Source: Methylotenera_A sp031381645 (lineage in GTDB: Bacteria; Pseudomonadota; Gammaproteobacteria; Burkholderiales; Methylophilaceae). Taken from it: 33,834 nt of DNA. Both the position numbers and the translations under genes were made by a program. Shown here piece by piece: positions 24,401-31,131 of this stretch. A model generated the notes under the pieces. It made no database searches. It saw only the letters and a list, made by a program, of their open reading frames with translations, and had not been told where the DNA came from. Within the stretch, counting starts at the first letter, position 1; each line of letters opens with the position of its first letter. The stretch lies in the NCBI GenBank assembly GCA_031381645.1, contig JANMYB010000079.1, positions 1-33,834 on the forward strand, in the 5' to 3' direction.

Positions 24401-27400
24401 GCAGCAGGCGGCACGCTCACCACAACTGCTATCAACACTGCAGGCGGAGCTAAAGGACAAGGCGGCAATGTGCTATTAAGCGCGTTGGGTGCAATTTCTA
24501 CCACTAATAGCAATATTACAACGACTGGCGGCGTGGGCATTGGCAGCGTGGGTCGCAATGCGGGTACGGTAAACATTAATGGTGGTACTGTTAATATTGG
24601 CACAGGCACAATTACCGCGAACGGTGGTGCTGGCAATGGTACAAGTCAGAACGGTGGCAATGCTGGAGCAATATCAGTGACTAGCACCACTGCAATTACC
24701 TCCGGGGCTGTTAGCGCGATTGGGGGAGCGGCCTCTGCAACAGTAGCAAATGGCGGTAATGGCGGTGCTGTGAATTTAGATGCGGGCGCTGGTTCTACTA
24801 TTACTATGGCTAATATTTCCACCAACGGTGGTGCTCGCACAGGTGCTGGTGTTGGCGGCACAGGTGGCAACATTACGGTGGCTGATAACGCCTTGCTTTC
24901 AGCAAATACAACCATTGATGCTACTGGTGGAAGTGGCGTAGGCACAAGTGGTGCAGTAAATTTTGCTGGCACGATTAACTCTCTAGGGGCAAACCGCACT
25001 TTAACAATTAACACCGCCGCCGCTACTACACTTACAGGCGCTATTGGCAATAGTTTAGCGCTGGCAAGTTTAACCACTAATGCGGGCGGCACAACTGCTA
25101 TTAATGGTGGCGCTGTAACCACTACGGGCGCGCAAACCTATAATGATGCAACAACTTTGGGCGCTGCCACCACGTTTACCACCATTAATAGCAACGTAAC
25201 TTTTGCAAATAGCATCAATGCGAATACTAATAATATGGTGATAGCAGCTGGCACTGGCGCGATTACTGCCACTAACGCAGCTAACAACTTTGCTAATTTA
25301 GCCATCACCGCAGGTAGCGCGAATATTCGCGATACCAATGCGATTGTGCTTGGCGCTACAAATGTAACTGGTGCTTATACCTTGACAACTAATGGCACAG
25401 TTACGCAGAGCGCAGCTGTCACGGTGGGTGGAGCAACAACATTAACCGCAGGTGCGGCTAACGATATTACGCTAAATAATGTCGCTAATAATTTCAATAG
25501 TGTTGCCGTAACCAGCGGCCGCGATGTAAATATTGTAGATGCGAATGCCTTAACCGTGAACGCATCCTCTGTAAGAACAATGACGGCGAGAACGTTGAGT
25601 GGCGATTTAACCTTGGGCGGCAATATCACCGCTACAGGCGCTGGCAGTGCGATTGTGCTTGCTTCCGCAGGCAACTTTATAAATGCCAGCAACAGTAGCC
25701 TTACGCCTGGCACAGGGCGTTGGTTAGTTTATTCCACCAGCCCGTTGCTAGATACGCGCGGCGCTGGTTTACTAGCGGCTTATGATTTTAAACAATACAA
25801 CACGGTGTTTGGTGGCGTAATTTCTGGCGCTAATGATGGCTTTATTTATAGCTTAGCACCCACCATTACGCCCACCTTAACGGGCAGCGCGACAAAAACC
25901 TATAACGGCACATTGGCTGCACCAATTGGCAGTTTGGCGCTGGGTCAAAGCGGCGCAATTGATGGCGACACCGTTACACTGGGCGGTCTAACAAGCGCGA
26001 CTTACGATACTGCCAATGCGGGTGCTGGCAAAACCGTGAGCGCTGGCGGCATTACAATCGCCAGCCAAGCTAACGGCGCTAAGCCTGTATTTGGCTATAG
26101 TTTAGCTAGCACCACAGCTACAGGCACTGTGGGTACGATTAATCAAGCTAATTTGACTGTTAGCACTAGCAATCTTGTAAAAACTTACGACGGAACGACC
26201 AGTGCATTGGGCACGGCTATCGTCACTAGCGGTACCTTATTTAACAACGCCAGCAATGGTGGCGCGCCAGATAATTTAAGTGGTGGCACATTTGCTTTTA
26301 CCAATCCCAATGTGGGCTTAGGTAATAAAACCGTGACGGTGAGCGGCGTGACAGTCAACGATGGCAACGCTGGCGGCAATTACAATGTGACTTTTGCAAA
26401 CAATACAACTAGCACCATTAACCCTGCAAATTTAACCATTACCGTCAATAGCCAAGTTAAAACCTACGGCAATACGTTTGCCTTTTTGGGCACAGAATTT
26501 ACCAATAGCGCCTTACAAAATGGCGAAACCATTGGCTCTGTAAGCCTTGTAAGTAGCGGCGCTGTGAATAATGCAAATGTAAACTCATACGCGATTACAG
26601 CTAGCAATGCCACAGGCGGTACGTTTAGTGCCAGTAACTACACCATTAACTATATCGATGGCATGATGATGGTCAACCCCGCTATTATCGATTTAAGTGG
26701 TACGCGTACTTATAACGCTACTACAACGTTTAATGCAGCAGCGTTTGGCACAATTAATGGTGTGCTGAGTGAAACACTCAATCTGTCAGGTATAGGCTCT
26801 GTCGCTAGTGCCAATGCGGGTGCGGCGCAAACATTAACGACTGGCACGTTGGCTTTGAATAACGGCACAGGCTTGGCTAGCAATTACACACTGGCGGGTG
26901 GTACACATACGGGTACGATTACGCAGGCAAGCTTAAATTTAAATGCGGTGACTGACACTAAAACTTACGATGGCAACATCAATTCCGCGGGTGTGGTGAA
27001 TGTGGTTGGCCCGTTTGGTGCAGATAGCGTGACAGGATTATCACAAAGCTTTGCAAGTAAAAATGTGTTGGGTACAAATGGTAGTACGCTCAATGTGGAT
27101 CTGGGTTACACGGTGAATGATGGCAATGGCGGCGGCAATTATACGGTAGCCACAAATACTGCCACTGGTACTATTAATCCGTTCACGCTTACTGGCACTA
27201 TTACTGCCAATAACAAAACCTATGATTCAACTGCGGCAGCCACAATCGCCAGTCGTAGTCTTTCTGGCGTAATCGGCTTAGATGACGTGAGTTATATTGG
27301 CGGCACAGCGACTTTTATTAATAAAAATGTAGGCACTGGCAAAACAGTGACTGGCACAGGCTTGAGTTTAAGCGGCGTAGATGCAGGCAATTACACAGTG

Positions 27401-28207
27401 AACACGACTGCAGTCACTACGGCTGATATTAGCAAAGCTGACATTAGCGCTGTCACAGGCATTACCGTTAACAACAAAGTGTACGATGCCACCACTGTAT
27501 CCAGCCTTAACTCAGGCGCTGCAGCATTCACTGGCGCATTTGGTGGTGACATACTTACAGTCGCCACTGCCACAGGCACTTTTGTTGATGCAAATGCTGC
27601 ACTTGGAAAAACTGTTAATATTACTGGCATTAGCTTAGGTGGTGCTGATTCAGGTAATTATAACCTCCTTAGCACCACGGCTAGCACCACGGCGGATATT
27701 AGTCAGCGAGCGATTACTGTGACGGCAAACCCTGGGCAGAGCAAGATTTTTGGTGCTGCTGACCCTTTACCATTTGCCTTTACCGTTGGTGGTCTTGGAT
27801 TAGTGGGAGGTGATACGCTCACTGGCGCGCTTGACCGCGTTGCGGGCGAAGTGGTGGGCAGTTATGCGATTAACCAAGGCAGTTTAGCGGCAAGCAGTAA
27901 TTATATTTTGAGTTATTTTGGTAGTAATTTTAACATTTTCGTTCCGTCAGCCACAGGGGGCGGCAACCCACGTAATAACGCAGGTTTAGTAGATTTAAAC
28001 CCAGCGTTAGGCAATTACACTAATCAACAACTGTTTGTGCTGAACGTTGGCGCTACCGCTGCAGGTGTGGATTCTGAAGGCAATCAGCAGGCATGCGAAG
28101 GTGACCCAGAAAAATTGGCAAAAGATAAAGAGTTTGTATTGATGTTAAATTACGGCTTGAACCTGCCAAAGGGTATAAATACTAGTTGTGACAAGGCTTC
28201 GCTATGA
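21467..28207 (+). CDS. Two-partner secretion exoprotein (TpsA), FHA/HMW-type adhesin with beta-helix and YDG/MBG repeats
   Basis: This 2246-residue secreted protein has a signal peptide of about 36 residues ending AQA. The N-terminal TPS domain (about 37-300) carries the hallmark NPNGVLFG after SLSVSGSLFLS. Residues about 480-1290 are Gly/Ala/Asn/Thr-rich beta-helix repeats with nested periods of roughly 30 and 133-163 residues. From about 1477 to 2180 come eight 82-95 residue units starting KTY[DN]G or variants, typical of YDG and MBG-type stalk domains. The mature protein has only two cysteines, C2210 and C2241, both in the last 37 residues, as in HMW1-type adhesins that stay tethered to their transporter. 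No toxin domain is visible at the C-terminus, so adhesion or matrix function is more likely than contact-dependent inhibition. The stop overlaps the pgm start (ATGA). Confidence 0.92.
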   Translation: MKKITKVKQQFNLTPQARMRVVLTAFICSAFGHAQALPIGEQVQAGGASFVRNAQSLNIHQTSQKAIVNWQSFSIAANEVVRLNQPAQGVALFRVVGSDSSQIFGSLSVSGSLFLSNPNGVLFGRSAQVDVGSLVATSMRISDSDFLAGNYQFNADGNAAVINEGVIRTEDGGYIALLGSAVENNGTLQANNGSVILGSAQSAMLDFYGDGLVRVKLDGDALNAVIKQTGNITADGGAVQLATNARTAAINVDGLVQANSLIERNGVIRLEGGKNARVSVSGTLSAAGNEVRTTGGRIEVTGEQVALFKGAKVDASGDVSGGTALVGGDYQGKNAQVFNARTTYVDKDATINVDAKNRGNGGEAVVWADEVTRYYGSISAKGGKSGGNGGFAEVSGKRLLNFLGKADLSAANGLGGSLLLDPLNITLTTVDANTTGFTPPGDLAEAFADDAGLISTFRVNAGGSFAGIAAGSTITLQATNDITVASAFNVATATGSANNSLVLQANNNINVNAAVTTAGTGSITMAANADNLGGGNLAIGANNIASQAGGITLSGVNITKTTGTIISTGAANANGGNINITATGTANLGTGAIAANGGAGAVATAGGNAGNVTITAAGAITTGAVTATGGAAGAGNAAGGNAGAITISTIAGSITTGALAASTGTATGAGAGGTVGSITVNNTAAAGNITLSALTTSGGANGNAGSISANATGLLTLNGAIAANGGTNVAATTQSGKNAGNITLTGNAGITNVAVATINANGGAGLGINQASGNAGIVSMISTGGAISARAINAQTGAATGTGAGGAVGSITLIGASVTTNAGALTTTGGANGNGGNISVTTTSGALGIGALATNGGAPLAGVAGRNAGTVTLNSSGTVTATTIAANGTSGNGAALNLAGGNAAAINITGVGGITATTIGASGGAASTTNAASGNAGAIIINNSATGNIGVTTLTSQAGAATGTGAGSTAGGVSVTNTAAGGTLTTTAINTAGGAKGQGGNVLLSALGAISTTNSNITTTGGVGIGSVGRNAGTVNINGGTVNIGTGTITANGGAGNGTSQNGGNAGAISVTSTTAITSGAVSAIGGAASATVANGGNGGAVNLDAGAGSTITMANISTNGGARTGAGVGGTGGNITVADNALLSANTTIDATGGSGVGTSGAVNFAGTINSLGANRTLTINTAAATTLTGAIGNSLALASLTTNAGGTTAINGGAVTTTGAQTYNDATTLGAATTFTTINSNVTFANSINANTNNMVIAAGTGAITATNAANNFANLAITAGSANIRDTNAIVLGATNVTGAYTLTTNGTVTQSAAVTVGGATTLTAGAANDITLNNVANNFNSVAVTSGRDVNIVDANALTVNASSVRTMTARTLSGDLTLGGNITATGAGSAIVLASAGNFINASNSSLTPGTGRWLVYSTSPLLDTRGAGLLAAYDFKQYNTVFGGVISGANDGFIYSLAPTITPTLTGSATKTYNGTLAAPIGSLALGQSGAIDGDTVTLGGLTSATYDTANAGAGKTVSAGGITIASQANGAKPVFGYSLASTTATGTVGTINQANLTVSTSNLVKTYDGTTSALGTAIVTSGTLFNNASNGGAPDNLSGGTFAFTNPNVGLGNKTVTVSGVTVNDGNAGGNYNVTFANNTTSTINPANLTITVNSQVKTYGNTFAFLGTEFTNSALQNGETIGSVSLVSSGAVNNANVNSYAITASNATGGTFSASNYTINYIDGMMMVNPAIIDLSGTRTYNATTTFNAAAFGTINGVLSETLNLSGIGSVASANAGAAQTLTTGTLALNNGTGLASNYTLAGGTHTGTITQASLNLNAVTDTKTYDGNINSAGVVNVVGPFGADSVTGLSQSFASKNVLGTNGSTLNVDLGYTVNDGNGGGNYTVATNTATGTINPFTLTGTITANNKTYDSTAAATIASRSLSGVIGLDDVSYIGGTATFINKNVGTGKTVTGTGLSLSGVDAGNYTVNTTAVTTADISKADISAVTGITVNNKVYDATTVSSLNSGAAAFTGAFGGDILTVATATGTFVDANAALGKTVNITGISLGGADSGNYNLLSTTASTTADISQRAITVTANPGQSKIFGAADPLPFAFTVGGLGLVGGDTLTGALDRVAGEVVGSYAINQGSLAASSNYILSYFGSNFNIFVPSATGGGNPRNNAGLVDLNPALGNYTNQQLFVLNVGATAAGVDSEGNQQACEGDPEKLAKDKEFVLMLNYGLNLPKGINTSCDKASL
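23462..24835 (+). repeat. Three large tandem super-repeats in the exoprotein beta-helix
   Basis: The marker ATG[AT]GAGG (or GAGS) recurs at residues 666, 799 and 961, with a variant at 1124, giving units of 133, 162 and 163 residues. Each unit contains sub-blocks of about 30 residues with NAG[NTA][IV]T[IL] and ANGGA-type turns. The first unit is one sub-block shorter, as from loss or gain of a single block. The DNA has diverged between units. Confidence 0.75.
25895..27960 (+). repeat. Eight YDG/MBG-like tandem domains in the exoprotein stalk
   Basis: Each unit opens with a lysine/arginine-aromatic motif: KTYNGT (residue 1477), KTYDGT (1572), KTYGNT (1665), RTYNAT (1747), KTYDGN (1832), KTYDST (1917), KVYDAT (2004) and SKIFGAAD (2092-2099, lysine 2093). 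Spacing is 82-95 residues. Units share an internal G(N/K)KTV..G and NY.(V/L) ending. The third and eighth resemble MBG-type rather than YDG-type modules. Confidence 0.8.
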
Positions 28208-29832
28208 TTGTTGAGGTTAAAACACAACCATTTTTAGACCAAAAGCCTGGCACTTCTGGCTTGCGCAAAAAAGTGAAGGTGTTTGCACAAGCCAATTATT
28301 TAGAAAACTTCGTTCAGAGCATTTTTGATTCCATTACAATTCCGCAAGGTGCGTCATTAACGCTGGGTGGCGATGGGCGCTTTTACAATAAAATTGCCAT
28401 TCAAACCATTATCAAAATGGCCGCGGCGAATGGTTTTGCCAAAGTCATCGTCGGGCAGAGTGGTATTTTATCTACGCCCGCTGCCTCGCACATTATTCGC
28501 AAATACCAAACATTGGGTGGCATTATTCTCTCGGCCAGCCACAACCCTGCTGGGCCAGATGAAGACTTTGGCATTAAGTACAACACGCCCAATGGTGGCC
28601 CCGCGCCAGAGAAAATTACCGAAGCGATTTTTGCAAAAAGTAAAACAATCAGTGAGTATAAAACTGCTAATTTTGATCATGTGGATATTGAAACTATCGG
28701 CAAAATGCAAATTGACAATTTTACGGTTGAAGTTATTAACCCTGTGACTGATTACGCCGATTTAATGGCGCAACTATTTGATTTTGCTGCGATTAAAGAG
28801 TTGTTTAAAACTGGCTTTAGTATGAAGTTTGACGCCATGCACGCAGTCACTGGGCCTTATGCTAAAGAGATTTTGGTGAATCGTTTAGGTGCAACAACAG
28901 ATAGCTTGATGAACTGTGAAGTAAGTGAAACTTTTGGTGGTGGCCACCCAGACCCCAATCTCACGTATGCGCATGAACTGGTAGAAATTCTTTATGGAAA
29001 AAATGTGCCTGATTTTGGCGCGGCTTCTGATGGTGACGGTGACCGCAACATGATTTTAGGCAACCACTTTTTCGTCACGCCATCGGATAGCTTGGCGATA
29101 ATTGCCGCCAATGCAAAACTAATACTCGCCTATAAGCAAGGATTGGCAGGCGTTGCACGCAGTATGCCGACCAGTGGCGCGGTAGATAGAGTGGCTAAAA
29201 AGCTGAATATTCCATGTTTTGAAACACCGACAGGTTGGAAGTTTTTTGGCAATCTGATGGATGCTGGCAAAGTGACTTTATGTGGCGAAGAAAGCTTTGG
29301 TACGGGTAGCAACCATGTGCGCGAAAAAGATGGTTTGTGGGCAGTACTGTGCTGGCTTAATATTATTGCAACTAAGAAAGTGTCGGTGGAGGCTATTGTG
29401 AAGGCGCATTGGGCAGAATATGGTCGCAACGTGTATTCACGACACGATTACGAGGCGATTCCTATCGAAGCGGCCAATGGTGTGATGGCGCATATTAAGA
29501 CGCAATTTACGGCTTTACCAAGCAAAACTTTTGGTAAATATACTGTAAAAAATTGTGATGATTTTAGCTACACCGATCCGATTGATGGTTCTGTTATTAC
29601 AGGGCAGGGTGTTCGCATTTTGTTTGCATGTGGCTCGCGCATTGTATTTAGACTCTCAGGCACGGGCACCGAGGGTGCGACCTTGCGTATTTATTTAGAA
29701 GCATTTGAGCCGAATGTAGAAAAGCATCATTTGGACGCACAAGTGGCTCTGGCTGAAATGATACAAATTGCGCTAGAAATTTCTGAGTTAAAACAACGCT
29801 CTGGGCGCGATAAGCCAACTGTAGTAACTTAA
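28204..29832 (+). CDS. pgm: Alpha-phosphoglucomutase (Pgm, PGM1-type)
   Basis: This 542-residue phosphohexomutase interconverts glucose-1-phosphate and glucose-6-phosphate. The N-terminal QKPGTSGLRKKV is typical of PGM1-type enzymes. The phosphoserine loop is LSASHNPAGPDEDFGIKYN (S112), the magnesium loop is SDGDGDRNM, the sugar-binding loop is GEESFGTGSNHVREKDG and the phosphate-binding loop is RLSGTGTEGATLR. All are intact, so it is probably active. Its ATG overlaps the exoprotein stop codon by 4 nt, with AAGG 7 nt upstream. Adjacency of a central-metabolism enzyme to a TPS pair suggests supply of glucose-1-phosphate for UDP-glucose, possibly for adhesin glycosylation or matrix polysaccharide. 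No glycosyltransferase gene is present in the window. Confidence 0.93.
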   Translation: MIVEVKTQPFLDQKPGTSGLRKKVKVFAQANYLENFVQSIFDSITIPQGASLTLGGDGRFYNKIAIQTIIKMAAANGFAKVIVGQSGILSTPAASHIIRKYQTLGGIILSASHNPAGPDEDFGIKYNTPNGGPAPEKITEAIFAKSKTISEYKTANFDHVDIETIGKMQIDNFTVEVINPVTDYADLMAQLFDFAAIKELFKTGFSMKFDAMHAVTGPYAKEILVNRLGATTDSLMNCEVSETFGGGHPDPNLTYAHELVEILYGKNVPDFGAASDGDGDRNMILGNHFFVTPSDSLAIIAANAKLILAYKQGLAGVARSMPTSGAVDRVAKKLNIPCFETPTGWKFFGNLMDAGKVTLCGEESFGTGSNHVREKDGLWAVLCWLNIIATKKVSVEAIVKAHWAEYGRNVYSRHDYEAIPIEAANGVMAHIKTQFTALPSKTFGKYTVKNCDDFSYTDPIDGSVITGQGVRILFACGSRIVFRLSGTGTEGATLRIYLEAFEPNVEKHHLDAQVALAEMIQIALEISELKQRSGRDKPTVVT

Positions 29833-29845
29833 TAGCCTAAAAAAT

Positions 29846-29868
29846 AAAGCCAGCAGTAAGCTGGCTTT
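29846..29868 (-). terminator. Intrinsic terminator between pgm and the EF-hand gene
   Basis: AAAGCCAGC, loop AGTAA, GCTGGCTTT form a perfect 9-bp stem. On the minus strand it is followed by TTTATTTTTTAGG, a good U-run ending the EF-hand transcript. On the plus strand the stem's own TTT is followed by ACAG, so it may only weakly end the TPS-pgm transcript. It is probably shared by the convergent genes. Confidence 0.85.
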
Positions 29869-29899
29869 ACAGATAAAACAATTATTTTTCTCTTAAAGC

Positions 29900-30373
29900 T
29901 TATTTGCTTAACAGGCCTTTCATTGACCATTCTGTTGCGCTTATCTCTTGGTCGCTAGAAGAGTCAAGTTTTGCAAACACAGCGCGATGGTGGTTTAAAA
30001 ATTCATCACGCGTCACTTTGTGGTCGCCATCAGAATCCATCAGTCTCATCATTTTCATGCTACGTAATTCGCGTGCAAAACCACCAGTAGTCAAATCAAG
30101 TTTAGAGTTTTTGCTTGGACCTTTCCACTCGTTAGCTTCTAATGAATCATCGCCATCTTTGTTAAGTGCATCAAAAACGCTGTTGTAGTATGAATCTGAT
30201 TCTGCTGCTGTTACCATATGGTTGCCGTCAGCGTCCAACATTTTCATCATTTCCATCTTTTGCAATTGACGTGCATAACCACCAGTACTCAACATGACAT
30301 CGGCATAAACAGAGGTTGAAACGGCCAGCAATACGCTAGCTGCAAGTGCTACTTTTTTAAATTGAAAGTTCAT
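29900..30373 (-). CDS. Periplasmic four-EF-hand calcium-binding protein
   Basis: This 157-residue protein has a signal peptide (1-24, cleaved after VYA). Four complete EF-hand loops follow: D47-E58 (DADGNHMVTAAE), N71-E82 (NKDGDDSLEANE), D113-E124 (DSDGDHKVTRDE) and D137-E148 (DSSSDQEISATE), each with acidic or polar ligands at positions 1, 3, 5 and a glutamate at 12. The protein is an internal duplication with a 66-residue offset (STGGYARQL at 29 and TTGGFAREL at 95). AGGAG lies 7 nt before the ATG. It is a single-gene unit closed by the terminator at 29846. Its biological role is unknown; calcium buffering or signalling in the periplasm is inferred. Confidence 0.85.
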   Translation of the reverse strand: MNFQFKKVALAASVLLAVSTSVYADVMLSTGGYARQLQKMEMMKMLDADGNHMVTAAESDSYYNSVFDALNKDGDDSLEANEWKGPSKNSKLDLTTGGFARELRSMKMMRLMDSDGDHKVTRDEFLNHHRAVFAKLDSSSDQEISATEWSMKGLLSK

Positions 30374-30409
30374 TTTAAATCTCCTAAAAATTTTAATTAG
30401 TTTGTTAAG

Positions 30410-30451
30410 TTAAGTTTGCTAGCTAGCGACCATTAGTCATGGCAAACTTAA
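30410..30451 (-). promoter_or_regulatory. 10-bp perfect inverted repeat upstream of the EF-hand gene
   Basis: TTAAGTTTGC (30410-30419) and GCAAACTTAA (30442-30451) are perfect inverted arms 22 nt apart, 37-78 nt before the EF-hand start codon. The loop contains the palindrome GCTAGCTAGC at its edge. This could be an operator for a dimeric regulator or a leader hairpin in the transcript. I could not place a confident promoter here. Confidence 0.5.
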
Positions 30452-30578
30452 AATTACTTACATATATTTTTTAGAAATTTAAAATAAAGATATTTTGAAT
30501 TGTAAAGTAAATGCCCTGTACCAGTGCTTGGCATCACCATTCTTGCTAAGTGCTAAAGCACTAAGTCGAATGCGAAAC

Positions 30579-30600
30579 CCTTATGGATATTGGCTCGCAG
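30579..30600 (+). repeat. Small palindromic intergenic repeat, copy 3
   Basis: CCTTATGGATATTGGCTCGC is almost identical to the copies at 2901-2922 and 10899-10920 (reverse). The right flank GCAGGATAGGC resembles the hairpin arm of copy 2, but the left arm is degenerate. It lies in the 270-bp gap between the EF-hand gene and the retropepsin gene, 43 bp past the stop codon of the latter. An AGTGCTAAAGCACT mini-palindrome is nearby (30550-30563). Confidence 0.6.
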
Positions 30601-30643
30601 GATAGGCTATCTTATTGCTTAATTTTGCTTACTGCTAACTTAT

Positions 30644-31123
30644 TTATTGTTCTATTTGCTTAATGGTCATCTCGTTATTAAACAATCGTACATCCATGCG
30701 CCCCAAATAACTCATACCCAGCAACACATCACCATCCAGTCCTGGCGCTATCATGGCGGATACATTTTTCGCTTCCACGCCGCCCACTTTCACTGACTCC
30801 AGTCGCACCATATAGCCGACGCTATCGCCATTGGCAGTGCTTGTGCGTATGGCAGATATGCTTTTTAAATTGAGTTTGTCAGCTATTTTTTGTGAAATCG
30901 CCACACCCGTTGCGCCCGTATCTACCAGCACATCCACTTGTTGATTATTGATGAGTGCTTCTGCGCGATAGTGTCCATCTAAGCCACGTTTGAGCGTGAC
31001 GCTGTTCGCATCGTTGCCTAAGCGAAATGCTTTATTTGGGTTTTGGATATTATCGACGAGCACATACATACCAAACGCTAAAGCGAGCCAGACGGCGGCG
31101 AAAATAATATTGTTGCGTGACAT
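30644..31123 (-). CDS. Membrane-anchored retropepsin-like aspartic protease (TIGR02281-type)
   Basis: This 159-residue protein has an N-terminal membrane anchor (about residues 5-23) and a periplasmic single-lobe aspartic protease domain. The catalytic motif VLVDTGATGVAIS is at D68-T69-G70, and the family ending MIAPGLDGDVLLGMSYLGRMDVRL is present. Such proteases act as dimers; substrates are mostly unknown. The frame is open back to 31168, but the ATG at 31123 is preferred because it falls 8 nt after the upstream phosphomutase stop codon. No clear ribosome-binding site is seen, so translational coupling is likely. Confidence 0.85.
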   Translation of the reverse strand: MSRNNIIFAAVWLALAFGMYVLVDNIQNPNKAFRLGNDANSVTLKRGLDGHYRAEALINNQQVDVLVDTGATGVAISQKIADKLNLKSISAIRTSTANGDSVGYMVRLESVKVGGVEAKNVSAMIAPGLDGDVLLGMSYLGRMDVRLFNNEMTIKQIEQ

Positions 31124-31131
31124 TGGGTATT

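Noticed and set aside
23200..24960. CRISPR-like or tandem DNA repeats
   Set aside because: The repetition is at protein level in a continuous reading frame with diverged DNA; there are no identical direct repeats with unique spacers.
22588..25713. Long antisense open frames (up to 358 codons) opposite the exoprotein gene, rich in Pro, Ala, Val and Leu
   Set aside because: They mirror the Gly/Ala/Asn/Thr codon bias of the sense strand, have no family features or ribosome-binding sites, and follow the repeat pattern of the sense gene.
28090..28207. Contact-dependent inhibition (CdiA) toxin terminus with immunity gene
   Set aside because: There is no VENN-type motif or toxin domain, and the next gene is an intact phosphoglucomutase and not a small immunity protein.
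29900..30373. EF-hand protein as a lanmodulin-type lanthanide binder
   Set aside because: Lanmodulin loops carry proline at position 2; here position 2 is Ala, Lys, Ser and Ser, and the loops are ordinary calcium EF-hands.
30530..30546. sigma54-like TTGGCAT...TTGCT on the plus strand
   Set aside because: GG and GC are 13 nt apart instead of 10, which does not fit the strict -24/-12 spacing, and no gene follows in that direction.
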